Below, piece after piece: positions 47,971 through 59,326 of a stretch of DNA of 64,000 nucleotides. The translations under genes were made by a program, and so were the position numbers. Each line of letters begins with the position of its first letter. Position 1 is the first letter of the stretch. The stretch comes from Perkinsus chesapeaki (Eukaryota; Perkinsozoa; Perkinsida; Perkinsidae): assembly GCA_013115145.1 (NCBI GenBank), contig JAAPAO010000019.1, forward strand, positions 1 to 64,000. Reading direction: 5' to 3'. Under the pieces are notes generated by a model. The model saw only the letters and a list, made by a program, of their open reading frames with translations, searched no databases and was not told the DNA's origin.

Positions 47971-49430
47971 CTAGCCACCTCTCACAGAGGATGAAGGCTG
48001 CGCACCACACCTTCCCATGTCTTTAGCAAGATTACAGGCCCTAAAATATTTCTTGCCACAATGCTCACAACGTGAACAAGTAAATATTTTCGGCGCTCTC
48101 GGCACTGTGGGGATATGAGCTTGAAGAAAACTCTCTTGCCAGCATAAATGCTTCAGCAAGCGACTTACAAGGCCCAAAAAGGTTAGCATCAGCCTTGAGA
48201 CTGGTCTGCCACACCGCAGGCGGCCTCCCGCGTCTTTAGTAAGCTTCAACCTGCAGGATTTCTCTACCAAGCCACCAAAGCCTTTTGTAGAATAAATCCT
48301 CGCTGCCCATCGCATTGCGATGCTCGCAATCTCCTCTAACTCAGAGGCTCTGAGCTAAAACATGCTTCGTCACTCAAAGGATCGATCAAAAAGGGGAAGC
48401 ATTTCCCAAACTGCTCTCCGTGTACCCTATCCCCGAGAGTCAGTCCCAATGACATCCTCCTACAGTGATTAAGTAACACGTCAAGAGTCTTGACGTCTTG
48501 ACTCAAGACGCCTCAACGAGTCTTCATGATAAGGAACTGTTTCCAAACCATAAAGTACCGAAGCCAGTACGCCTTATGATAGTCTCCTTGGAAGTCAGCG
48601 ACACCTTAGTCGACTTCAAAACCACCGCTAGGCTACTTAGTTTCCCAAGGGCTGCTGTGGCACGATCATCGTCCCACGACGTCGAGGGGCGTCACCAAGT
48701 TCTTTCCTTTCGGAAAGAGGCTACCCAAATAGACAAATTTATCTACTTCCTCAACTTCAGAATCACCAACCTTCAACCGCAGATTGAAATCGCCTAATCC
48801 GGGATTAGCAATCCCTCAGACAAGAGCAAGCTTTTCGTCTTTGACGGGGAAAGGCCCATGATGGAACTATCTCTGCGATGGAACTTGCATCCCGAACGGT
48901 TTGCGCCGAACCTAGCTATTGATGCCGAGAGCTTATCAAGATTTCGCTGAAGAGCTGAATCATCGTCAGCTCATAAAACAATGTCGTCTGCAAACAGAAG
49001 GCATGAGAGGTTTACGGACTCTGCAATGCCCTCCTTTTAACAAGGGATACTCAAGGCAAATTAGCATCTCTGAGCACCATTTCCATAAAGATGATGAACA
49101 AAAGAGGGGCTATACGGGACCCTTGTCGTCAACAAGTTGTCGAGCTCCCTTACCGATAGAAAAAGGCTCCGAGTCTCGGAGTCCGAGATACAGCTTCGAG
49201 TCTGGACTTGGGCAACAGTGTTTCGGTGTAGCGGCTCAACAGCTGCTATCAGCTTTTCATCGCAACCGGCCAACCTGAGGGCATGCCAGATGGCAGAACG
49301 AGGTACCTTATCGAAGCCTGCTTTTAAATCCAGAAAGACAGCGGAGAGCCTACAACCGTTACGGTTACGAGCTTCCTGGCATGGAGTTGACACAGAGCAA
49401 CTTATTGAGGGCCAGGAGAACAATCTGCAA
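47971..49430 (-). mobile_element. decayed non-LTR retrotransposon (LINE) with reverse transcriptase
   Basis: Minus-strand fragments in order: 49340-49230 (AVFLDLKAGFDKVPRSAIWH, RT motif with FDKVPR), 49120-49060 (QGSRIAPLLFIIFM, the QG..iaPlLFiiF motif), about 49000-48900 (LLFADDIVL, the FADD catalytic motif) and, at the 3' side, 48315-47971 with a zinc-finger-like CSRCEHCGKKYFRACNL. The catalytic Asp pair of FADD is retained, but the frame is broken by stops directly after it and by frame changes, so it is an inactive relic. The Cys/His finger downstream of the RT is usual in LINE and Penelope-like ORFs. Boundaries, poly-A tail and target duplication were not found. Confidence 0.75.
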
Positions 49431-49962
49431 CATAAGCAGCTGGATGACCACTGCTTAGGTTCGCGAGTTTTTTCGGGTGTTTTTGTATGGCTGGTGAGGC
49501 GTTTCGTATTTCTACAAAGGCACCCATAGTTTGTGGCTGCGCTTACTTAGATCGCAGCTTGGCATCCCGAAGTTGGGGAGCTCGCTAGTAACGTAGGCAC
49601 ACCCGCGTTGCTTGTGAAAACATAACTTGCTAACAGCTTGAAGCTGTCAGCTTCTTTTTATTTGTAAGTTAGAGACTAATGCAGAGTATCATTTCCCCCT
49701 CGCCCTCTAGATTCACTGGTATCTTAACAGAACAAAAATCAACGGGTTGAACTGGAAACTTCCAGATAACGTGAGTATAAGCCTCTACAACAATCTGTGG
49801 TACACGACGGGTGTCGTGGGACCCATAGAGCGAACTGCGCCAAGCAGCTAGTGAATGTGTAGTACTCGCTGCCATTTGCAAGCGTTTATGAGATAGCTCG
49901 TTATAATGAGGATATTTCCTCATAAAGTAAAGACAACAAAGAAGAGCTAAAGCGCTCAGACA

Positions 49963-50529
49963 TTACTGCCCAGCATTCAGGCAGGGGAATGGTTCATCAA
50001 AGCTGTGAGTACAGCGATGGAGAGTCATGTTATATTCACTGTTACCAAAGACAACTTCGTCAGTCAGTGGCCTGTAGAAGAAAATGGTGTTGTTCTCATG
50101 ACGATTCACGAAGTCGAAACCGAAGTCAACATTCAAAGCATACAGTACGTAGTTACCATTATCCTCATGTCCGACAGTGAACCCAATTAAAGTGTTGGTG
50201 GAGGTTACGTCCCGCATCCTCGGCACAAATTCTTTATCAGCACCATGGAGTTCCACAGTGAACTCAAGTACAGTGCTGGTGTAGGCGACGTCCCTCACCC
50301 TCTGAACGCGGTCTTTATCAGCAGAACGGAACTTCACGGTGAATACATCGGCAACGGGGCTAATGTTGAAGGACACCGAAAAAGCTGTGTCATAAGGCCA
50401 ACTATTCTTGGTAGTTCTTCCAGTGAACAAATGCCACTTGGGAAACGGAGGCTCGTTGCCCATCACGCCAACTTGCTCGCCGAGAACCAATAAGATAGCA
50501 GGTAAGATGCTGAAATTGATACACTTCAT
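49963..50529 (-). CDS. secreted protein with internal repeat, unidentified
   Basis: An intronless frame of 188 aa. The signal peptide is MKCINFSILPAILLVLGEQV. The mature part shows an imperfect internal duplication of about 30 residues: FTVKFRSADKDRVQRVRDVA, followed by FTVELHGADKEFVPRMRDVT (FTVxxxxADKxxVxRxRDV). Asn residues in NNTI and NISP contexts are potential glycosylation sites. It is probably exported. The family is unknown and differs from the 33872-35652 pair. It stands alone between a LINE relic and a gene-poor stretch. Confidence 0.6.
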   Translation of the reverse strand: MKCINFSILPAILLVLGEQVGVMGNEPPFPKWHLFTGRTTKNSWPYDTAFSVSFNISPVADVFTVKFRSADKDRVQRVRDVAYTSTVLEFTVELHGADKEFVPRMRDVTSTNTLIGFTVGHEDNGNYVLYALNVDFGFDFVNRHENNTIFFYRPLTDEVVFGNSEYNMTLHRCTHSFDEPFPCLNAGQ

Positions 50530-51695
50530 TTAGTTGCAAGTATCAGTGTTGAGTTTGAGACTTAACTCCTAAGAAAACACATCCGTATGTTATACCACGT
50601 TACATACGAAGCACCAACTCGCACAAACATCGAGCAACGCTGAATAATGCCAACGCAATGCCTTCTGCGGCAAAGTTTACGCTCACATACAAGGAAACCT
50701 CGGACCACACAGAAAACATTATGATGTTTTAGCGGAGAACTCGAAGTGCGATCTCTGGCGGGCCTATTTGGGCCATAGTCCCCTCGACCGCGCTAAGCTT
50801 CTTTGCACGGATGCGCAACCGAACTCGTCCGCCCTTTACTGTCTACGGAGAAGTGGAAGAGATATGTTGTACATGTTCACGCCGTGAACTTCACGGCTAG
50901 AATCGTCTATATTATAGTGACCTCCGGATTCCGGAAGAACAGTAGACTTGACGCCGAGTGTAGAGAAAAACGGAATGAAGGATCCCCAGACAAATGTGAG
51001 TCAGAGCAAAAACCCGGAAACCCACGTGGCGCTCACATCGGGTGGGTCACGTCATGTGACCGAATGACGCTGTCTATAATTCTTATTCAGAGGGGAAAAT
51101 ATTGCGTGTGTTAGCTGAGAGTCCTCGAGGAAACGAGTTGCGGCATCCGCTGGTAGCACAGTGCTACTAGCACTAACCAGATGACTACAGTACAGTTGTA
51201 CACGTGAACTGGAATTTTGCATACTCTTTCCCTTATGTGAAACGGTTAGGTTCACGTACAAGAGTACTTGGTAATGTCTAGATATTATTAGGTTTCACTC
51301 TTTTCTCGTTTTGAATAATTCTACGAGTCGAAGAGTACCACTTGCCGCTTTTCAAAAGCGGCTTTTGGCTTGCCCAAGTAATTGACGTGCATTTGTAGTT
51401 GGTCAGACAAAGAGCCTTAGCATTTATACTGCCAACGGTACCCCTTATACGTGTGTCTTTTGGTGGCGTAAAGGGTTATGTTGACCAGCTTTGGGCGTTA
51501 AGCACACTTGTGTTGTTGAGGAACTTGACCGACACAACAGCTGCTGAAAAGAAACCCTTTTGGTCTTAAACATCAGAAAACAACAAATGAAACGCATTAC
51601 AGCCTCTTAGAGGCCTTCGCGGAAAACTTGAAAAATGGCTCATTCCAGCCGACTAAAGCCTACAAAGACGTGTGAGCCAGGCTCACCGACTAAAC
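50530..51695. other. intergenic, no gene seen
   Basis: I find no convincing exon. Short frames near 50803-51114 and 51052-51261 lack splice context and family signal. At 51350-51368 the word AAAAGCGGC/AAAAGCGGC recurs inverted around GCCGC, a small palindrome of doubtful meaning. Confidence 0.45.
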
Positions 51696-51698
51696 TGT

Positions 51699-52580
51699 TT
51701 ATACATAAGTATCGGTAGATGTGTTCCAAGAAATAACAGAAAACAAGTCGGCGACTTGCTCCTTGGGAACACAACGGTTTCGTCTAGCGATGGCCACTGT
51801 AGTAGAATGAATACAATCGCCTGAGACGGAGAGATGACCGTTCCAGATTCCTATTCGGGCATACGTACCTTTATCTGGTCCAGTGAGGTACTCAACTACA
51901 CTGCCGAGTTGACCGGCAGCGCAACTGTGGCCAGCACCGACAAAAAGCAACGGAGGTGGCCGCGCCTCTACCGTATCGACTAAATCAAGAGGGATTGAGT
52001 ATATCCAGGCAAAACTAACGTACGCGAGGCCGCCCTCAGAATCAATTGGTGGCCAACTTGAAGGCTATCGCTGTGGGAGGCCATCTCAAGGTTAAAGGAA
52101 ACGTTGGCTGCCTTCGATGCGGATATGAAGTGATCAACTCTGTGAAGGACAGCCGTGCCTGAGCGACTGTACAAGTTTAACGAGTCATGACGATCTCACT
52201 GGAGGCTCCATTGATGAAAATTGTCCTTTTATCGAGCTGCCACTGACCGCTAAGCATGTTATCTGTATGCATTACGACCGGCACCTTGAAAATACTATCA
52301 AAAAGATGGGGAATTTAGACCCTACAAAAAGACCTGTCACGGTGATGCCAGGGGAGGTGCCTTCTGAGCGTTTGGCGATGCCATAGGCTAGTTTAAGGGC
52401 GCTCATAGCTCCCTGAGAAAACACGGAGGAGGGATAGTTAAGAATATCTTACCTCAGCGTCTCTGGCACCAATACCGACCAGCATGTTTTCGACGTATTT
52501 GCAGCTCAACGGAATAACACTTCGTGCGAGGACAATATCACAGTCAGTGTTGAGAATCTGAACCATACAGGATGAGTAAA
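51699..52580 (-). CDS. unidentified multi-exon gene
   Basis: Minus-strand exons with strong coding composition: about 52565-52452 (QILNTDCDIVLARSVIPLSC, VENMLVGIGARDAE, ending at GTAAGA), about 52412-52340 (GAMSALKLAYGIAKRSEGTS), about 52270-52190 (VVMHTDNMLSGQWQLDKRTI), 52165-52020 (SGTAVLHRVDHFISASKAAN), 51960-51868 (LLFVGAGHSCAAGQLGSVVE) and, after a splice at AAAG|GTACG, DCIHSTTVAIARRNRCVPKE to the stop at 51699. The Cys content and hydrophobic-polar alternation suggest a folded domain, possibly two repeats. I do not recognise the family. The gene lies just downstream of the USP-like gene on the same strand and might be its continuation. Confidence 0.5.
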
Positions 52581-52752
52581 TTCGGATATTATAACGATAT
52601 AATTTCCAACGATATGAAACATAGCTAAGGTGCCTACTCCCCCAGTAGACAACACTGTCGGTGTATCCTCAAGAAAATATAAGCATGCATTCGTTTATAC
52701 TTATACAAGTTGGATAGCCTTCTAGCGACAACTCTCCGATGAACAAGTCACA

Positions 52753-53760
52753 TCATCGTTGTCTACGAGCCTCAACTTTGGGAACCACAACCGAAGCCGC
52801 AGCCTTCACACTCAACATTGAAATGCTCAATCTTACGATTTCTCTGTGACGAGTTTGAACTCTTCCTGAATCCCCTACAATTAGCATATCTGCATTCTTA
52901 GACAGTTCAACAACTATGGGGAGGAACTCTCCCTCAGCAATGCGGATTATCTCTATCTCGAAAGTAACAGTGGGGTTGATGAGTCTTGCCTGAAACTCTA
53001 CTGGAAGAGCCCAACGCAACTGCCGAGCTCACTCGTCGGCGCGCCATCAGCTGCATCTCGGCCGACTGTGCGGTAACTTCGCCTCGAACGAAATGAACAG
53101 CTTTGAAGGCTTCGCCGGGTTTGACGAGACGCATGCCCCAGTCGACAACGGGCTCCCACTTCTCACTCGCTAGTAGTAACACCTGAGCACGATGTGATGA
53201 AGGATTACCAGAGAATTGAACCGCGGACCTTACCGCCTTCAAGCGTCCTTCTGAGGGTGTCGTTTCTTGCTCCGTTGGTCCATAGGAAGCTTCTGTGAGA
53301 TAAAGTGAAGACTTTTGGCCTAGACAGAAGGGCTCACCTGACTCGGCTACTATCTCTTCCGGCGGGACGAGTTGGCGAGATATATCCAAAAGCCTCTGAG
53401 TTATATAGGCCAATCTCTTTGACTCGCAACGGCTCGCTCGAAGAATTGCAAACGGCGTGATGAGAACCTGATGCGGAGGTCTAGGAAATCCACAAGCCTG
53501 AGAGTCGATTCGATAGACATCGGGGATCTTACTGTGCTGTGTGAGGAGAGGGCCATCTTTAGAGTACGAGGAGAAGCCACAACGGACTGACAGAAAAGGC
53601 ATCGATGAGGCGACGGCCTTGGAGCTCTCACTTGTATTCGTATTTCGACATCAATTGCCCAGGACTCGATGAGCCTTTGAAGCTCATGAGAGCAATTACA
53701 GGAAGTTATGCAATCGGCGAAACCCATACTGGGAGAATCGGAAACCACAACCGACATGGT
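52753..53760 (-). CDS. universal stress protein (UspA)-like gene, partial model
   Basis: The supported core is an exon from about 53187 (VLLLASEKWEPVVDWGMRLV, AFKAVHFVRGE), joined after an intron to 53010-52753 (FLPIVVELSKNADMLIVGDS, then GRVQTRHREIVRLSISMLSV and AASVVVPKVEA). This follows UspA: the first strand of an alpha/beta ATP-binding fold, a vlhV strand, then adllvvGsrGr......gSvs..vl....vlvv. In Usp the G-2x-G-9x-G-(S/T) phosphate loop is diagnostic; here GDSGR is present but the second Gly is not, so ATP binding is doubtful. Upstream exons 53749 to about 53632 (ELQRLIESWAIDVEIRIQ) and 53586-53340 (ESKRLAYITQRLLDISRQLV) belong to the same strand. The start is probably near 53754. Confidence 0.5.
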
Positions 53761-53789
53761 ACAGAGGTGCACGAGTCGAAGGCCTAACC

Positions 53790-54993
53790 GGAACGGACTG
53801 GATAGTTGTAGCTGATCTGGCCTACGACGGGTCTCGTTGCTGTTTCGAAGCGACCGGCTCAGAAGAATATCTTTTGCAGAGCTCAGAGCACGGGTCGAGT
53901 TATTGTGATCGTTACAAAATACTATAACGTCGAGCTCTCCGCGAGTATCTGAGGAATACGGTAACTTAACAGAAGATTCTGAACAGAAGATTTACCATGC
54001 TGAGTGGAACATGCAGAAGACCCATCAAAAGATTCTTGGAGGTCGAGTTCAGTCGCAGCTGTGCCGACCTAAAAGAGGATTCCCCAAATTGGAAGTGAAT
54101 GTGAACGCGTTACTGAGAGCGTCTCGGCATGATGGCCGAGGGGGGCCTCTTTCGATAACAGCTCGTTATTCGGAATCATAGATTTATCGATAATAAAAAA
54201 CTAAGACTGCAGATTGCTGCTGGAGGGCTCCACCGTCACCGTGACACCAACGCAGGCGTCGCAAAAGTTCCGTGAGATTCGTGCTTCACTCATGAAGTTC
54301 GTCGGAACGTTGCTTGTTGAGTAGTGCAATGTAAAGGTGCTCCAATGTTTCTAGTTATATCACTTGAGACCGAAAGATATTGTTGGTATAAGGAAATGTG
54401 ATGTTGGCGGTAGTCGGTAACCGAATTGGGAAACTCACTATGTCACAGCGGCTGTGATACTTTGTTTTCATTTTACTTGAGTTTTTTTAATAACCATCTA
54501 CAAGCCGGATCCCAAATCACGCCGTAGATGTTCATTTAATAAATAAAAATTTAGCAACTCGGCTTTGCCCGAGTTCAGCACTGCCGAGCACATCTTACCA
54601 GGTCAGCAACAACAGCTGTTGGGGAAGTACCACCCCTTGATCAGTAATGCTGTGCTCGGCTATGATACGACTCGGGTCTGCGATTTAGTTGAACAGCGCA
54701 ACTTGGGCAAGTTTGAATAAAAATTTTTGAAGCGGCGCGAAAATACTTAACTGAGAATTGAACCTGGGCGATGTGCTTACAGGCGAAGTGTCGCTCCGCC
54801 GACCGTTGGGCCATTTTTCATTTTTGTGCGATACGCATTATGGAACGTTACTAATGTTGCGTTCAAGAAGACCGTTAGTTGGTCGACGAATACCAACGGT
54901 GTCTACTGATTGCTTTGAAGATGCAAAACAGGTTGAGTTAGGTTGGACCTGATGTTCATGCGTGCAGGTCATCATCAAGTTGTTCTTCATTAA
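53790..54993. other. intergenic with weak tRNA-like and palindromic segments
   Basis: No gene is supported. On the minus strand at about 54812-54752 a TGGCCCAACGG...GGTTCAATTCTC arrangement recalls tRNA boxes A and B, but the arms do not fold. At 54551-54700 several short complementary words built on ACTCGG and GTGCTCGGC (for example 54592 and 54651) give local palindromes. Confidence 0.4.
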
Positions 54994-55575
54994 ATGACAA
55001 CTCCGTTAGAGAAGCCCGTGGAAGTCATTGAAAGCTCCGGTGAGGAAACCGATGAATTCTCAGATGAAATCGAAGATCTTCCAAGTGCCGAGAGAATTGT
55101 ATCAGCCTCGGAGAAACTGAGAATGATTGCCTCAAAGGAGCCTCCAGAGAGCGACAAAGCCATCAGCAGCGAACTACTCAGAAGCGCTCTGCTCGACCAG
55201 ATCGGTCGGGGCACCATCCACGGTGATGCCACCCCGAACAACCTTCTTGCCGACGACCCTGAACGTGTAGGATGACAGCTTCAAATCCTTATGAGAAATT
55301 TTTATTAGGTATTAGGTTTGCTGGTGACAGCCGATCCAAGGCGCATCCGTACCCATACCGAACTTCTCTGTCAACGTTTAGGTTTGGGCAGGCCCCATGT
55401 CCATGTGAACAAGCAAAGTCTCACAGCTGCCGCTAAGAACGCTACAACTGACCCGGACGCCTCGATCATGTCGATAGACTTCGGGAACCATCCATTTTTT
55501 ATGAGACATGAGTCTTGGTCGGGCCCCACTGGAAGGACTTGTCGTATTGCGAGGAGAAACACAGATTTCGAGTAG
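54994..55575 (+). CDS. unidentified 176-aa protein with acidic N-terminus
   Basis: Two exons, 54994-55264 and 55316-55575 (intron 51 nt, phase 1), total 531 nt. The first 35 residues are acidic (ESSGEETDEFSDEIEDLP), then a helical segment (SAERIVSASEKLRMIASKE) and GRGTIHGDATPNNLLADDPE. The C-terminal half is basic and His/Arg-containing (DPRRIRTHTELLCQRLGLGR, DFGNHPFFMRHESW). The NHPFF and RHESW words look like parts of a folded domain, but I cannot name the family. It ends 171 nt upstream of the alpha-SNAP start. Confidence 0.55.
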
Positions 55576-55746
55576 CAGTCTTTGCGCTGTCGGCCAGAGC
55601 ATGCCCTTCGACGCTCGTCGGCCGGAGAGATGGAGAAGAATTTTGCCAACAAGTTTATACTTATCAGTTTTACATCCTTTTCATTTATTGTGTGTTTTGT
55701 TGTTTTCTTTGTTAACGAACTTAGGTTATTATTTGTCTTTATTATT

Positions 55747-57762
55747 ATGAGTGTGCAACAAGCAGATGAGATGATTAAAGAGGCAGAGAAAAAGGCCCAA
55801 GGGGTGAGCTTGGCGGCGGCGGCAGGGACGGCTCTATATGGGGATGATGCTCTTTAATTTACAACATTTCTCGACCAAAAAAATTTTATAAAAATACGCG
55901 TTGTAGCACTGTTACGGCTTGCAGCTCACTTGTAGGGATATAATTTATGAAGGTCTAAGATACTTTTTAAGTCGGGTATTGTTCTCCTTCCTTATCAGTC
56001 CAAAGGTCTTTTCTCTTTTCTCGGCGGAGGGCCCAGCTACGATGAGGCAGCCGAGCTCTACAAGAACGCTGCAAATCAGTTCAAGCTCGCCAAGGATTGG
56101 AACCGGGCAGCTGAGACTTTGGTAGGAAGGTCGAAGTTTCATTTTATTATTGTTGGCAGGTGCTCGCTGGGGAGATGATGGGAAAGTACGGTTCGGCATC
56201 GGACGAAGCTCATTTTTACGAAGAAGCGGGCAACGCCTTCAGACGAGCTGATAGGGTCCATGATGCAACAACATGGTCAGGCTGGATGCTGTGTAGTTTC
56301 GATAGGTTTGAGGGTTAGGTACGAGCATGCTGTTAATATATATAGCTCAGCAGGCCGCTTTCAAGCTGGAGGAAAGATTTTACGAACAAGTAGTTTGGGT
56401 TATTAAGGGGTATACTTTAGGAAAAATATACGCGATGACTATAGACTTGGCTACCCGTGTTGATTGTCTCCTTCCTGCTAGTTTAGAAGTATGTTCTCTT
56501 TTCTAAGTGTTGATAATTGAAGGCTTATTCTGCTGAAATGTTTCAAGCTCTCAATAGCCCTTGGGACTCTTCCTTAGTACAAAGCATTATATCTACAGAA
56601 TTCGGTATAGTGCGAGTCCGTCGGAATTCCCAGTGGTGGATTTTCCTTGTATATATCTCTTCTTTTGTAGTTGCTGAAATGGAAGAGGAAGACATCGATA
56701 CCAAACCTGATGAGGCGCTTAAATATTACAAAAAAGCCGCTGATATGTTTGAAATGGACGAGTGGGTTGGTGGTGGTGCTATGTCCCTAAAGTCATGCCG
56801 GTAGATACAGCAAGGCGCCGCATTCACAGTGCATGTTGAAGGTGGCTGAGCTATCAGCTGAGGTCGGAAAGTATGAAGATGCTGCTAAGATATTTGAGAA
56901 GGAAGGTAGTTCATTGGGGAGGGCACTTCCGAATTAATAGAAATATCTCAGCGGTGAAAAATCCCTAGCGGATGATGAGATATAATGTTTTGTGAGGCTA
57001 TAGCCTCCGCCCGCAGAAATGGGATATGTATCAGAGTTGTATCATCACATTAGCAGCAATTGATGTTGGCCATTCGCTCTCGTTTGAAAGATCATGAACC
57101 TACGATGGGAATCTATCCCTTCAACGGGGTTGGAGGCGTGTAGAACGTTCTATTATACTTTGGCGTAGATATTTTGCACTGAAAGTGCTCATTTCACCGA
57201 ACCTTCGAATGCATCCCTTGGTACCAGTAGAGCTGATTGGACTTGAATGCGCGCTTACTTTAGGAGAGAAGGCTCTTCATAATTCAATGCTGCAGTTTGG
57301 GGCTCGGGAGCACTTCCTCAAGGCTGGCATAATGTGGATGTGTGCCGGTGATCCTGTAACAGCGAGCATTGCTGTTGAGAGGTTAGCAGCTCTAGTGATG
57401 GGGAATGGTGGTGAGGAGGAGGAGGTTGGTTAGGTATATGTCGGAGGATCCGAGATTGGCAACTTCACGCGAGGGAGAATTGTTGCAAGACATCACTCAA
57501 GCTTTCTCAAATAACGATGTTGATGCCTTCGTAGATGCCCTCCATAAGTAGGGGAGTATCTTAGCTTGAAGCGCGCGTTATGTGCATGCGTGCTACTATC
57601 TTAGGTATGATTCAGTAACACGATTGGATGCGTGGAAGACGGAGATGCTTTGCAAGGTAATCGAACACCCCTTCTGAAGTGGCATTCTTTGGAGTATTTC
57701 AGGTTAAAGAGATCATGGCCCCAAGCGCTGAGAATCAGGCTAATGAGGTTGATCTGACCTAA
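55747..57762 (+). CDS. alpha-SNAP, soluble NSF attachment protein
   Basis: Adaptor that binds SNARE complexes and recruits the AAA ATPase NSF for disassembly at membranes. Exon 1 is 55747-55803 (MSVQQADEMIKEAEKKAQG). Exon 2 is 55999-56121 (LFSFLGGGPSYDEAAELYKN, then AANQFKLAKDWNRAAETL). Later blocks follow the family order: SDEAHFYEEAGNAFRRAD, HAVNIYSSAGRFQAGGKIL, PDEALKYYKKAADMFEMDE, CMLKVAELSAEVGKYEDAAK, REHFLKAGIMWMCAGDPVTA, and the C-terminal NSF-activating part (EDPRLATSREGELLQDITQA, DAFVDALHK, DSVTRLDAWKTEMLCK, VKEIMAPSAENQAN). The stop is at 57760-57762. Helical hairpin (TPR-like) repeats are evident. The exact borders of the central exons (56340-57430) are approximate. Gamma-SNAP is less likely because of the LDAWK tail. 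Confidence 0.88.
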
Positions 57763-58124
57763 GATTCCTCTGCATTCGGTGGCAGCGTCGCGCTGTCTGT
57801 GTGGCGGCCTTATAGTATGTTGCTAGAAGAGGTCACCTTTAGGGTAGCAGTATTTTTTGGCGCGTCTCTCGTAGACTGGTGAGTTGTGTTACTAGAAGTG
57901 TGTAGATATCTCATTTTTGTTGCTAGCACGTTGAGCGGGATGCAAGCATGAACGCGTGCCGCTTAGTTGCAGTGGGTTGGAGTAGGTTCAGTGGATGCAT
58001 CATCTAGATATGGTTGACTTCAGTATATCTTGTTCCTTGGAAATCCCTTCAGCCGTATCGTTTGACCCTAGAAGTGTCCGTCGGTCTTTGACTAGACCAC
58101 CCATGGGGCAGCTTCCCCAATTTG

Positions 58125-58417
58125 TCAAGGTCCACTATCCAGCTTCCTCTCGGCCTCGAACGCAGAGGATGAGGAGGAGCTCATCTGAGGAGGAATTTCG
58201 TAAGTTAATTCCAACCTCAGCTGTACACTCTGTTGCTCAGATTCCACCAAGCCAGAAGCCTCTTCGTCGAGGACCAAGATAGCTTCTTTAAAACGTGTAC
58301 ACTTCGCATCGTCTGCGACTGTAGATAGCATCTCAGGCAGCACGGAGGCGTCCGACAGTTCTTTCCTTGTCGAGGATTAACTCCGCATTGCTGCAGTATC
58401 ATTTTCCCTTTGACCAT
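58125..58417 (-). CDS. small minus-strand gene candidate
   Basis: The frame read from about 58343 to the stop at 58125 gives an acidic helical peptide (MLSTVADDAKCTRFKEAILV, LDEEASGLVESEQQSVQLRL) ending in a Ser-rich tail. A preceding segment to 58412 (VKGKMILQQCGVNPRQG) may be its first exon. The plus strand also has an open frame here, but with poorer composition. The family is unknown. Confidence 0.35.
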
Positions 58418-59326
58418 TAACGTCTACCGTGTTTCATGTTCGATGGCGATTTTGCGCGTTAAAATCCGCACATTTGCTGTCACTATTTGTTGACCTCCTC
58501 TAGGTTGGGGGTTGCGCACTTTGCCAGCCCTCAGAAGGTTAGGTTGACATATACATTTCCAGTGTGAGAAAGATACTTTTTCATGTAGATATGTGCCGAT
58601 GGGCCAGTGAGACAATGATTGTCTCTTTCTTCCCCTTGATTCGCTCGCAATTGTGTATCTACGCATATTTCGAGGCCAGGGCTTCATCGCCCGAACAAGC
58701 AAATAGTCATTCTCTTATTGTTACTTTTGCTGCTGTGGCGTTGTCAATCAGTGCATGAGGAATCCAAACTAAGCTACGCATGACCAAGGCTTCAAAAGGT
58801 CAACCAGTTGAACCGTTAATTGATGGGCATTTAGCCCGAATAGGAGCAACACATGAAAATGGGGCAGAAACGCGTACAATGTTGAGCAGCAAATGGGAGA
58901 GAGGTCAGGCAACACGAACCAACCATGGCATAGTAACGCAATCGAACCGCATTCGCCTCGACCACTTACCGAACTCCTCTCCCAACGTTGCAAACTAACT
59001 GAGTGTCGGGTGACCACCGGCAGTAGGAAACATCTGAAGGCTGTGTCAGCTGAAGGATACATTGCTCGGCTTCCATCGAGTAACAGTGCAACTCCGTTCA
59101 ATATTAGCAATTAGTAAAAAACCTGTAGATGTTTGCCGACACTTCACTGCTGGATTATGTAGTTGTCTGCATAGACTGGCAAAGAAGGAAAACTTTGGAA
59201 ACTTGGCAGAGGCCTTCCTACGACGATCGGAGAAGGAAATTCTAGACCTCGCGTTAGAGATCCTGCCGACGGATCCTCACACATTGGAGCGTTAAAATTG
59301 ATGAGCTGTCAGGAGTTTATTTCTGA

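Noticed and set aside
53205-53290. tRNA-like boxes on the minus strand
   Set aside because: The segment is explained as exon plus a 5' splice site of the USP-like gene (GTAAGG donor), and no cloverleaf forms.
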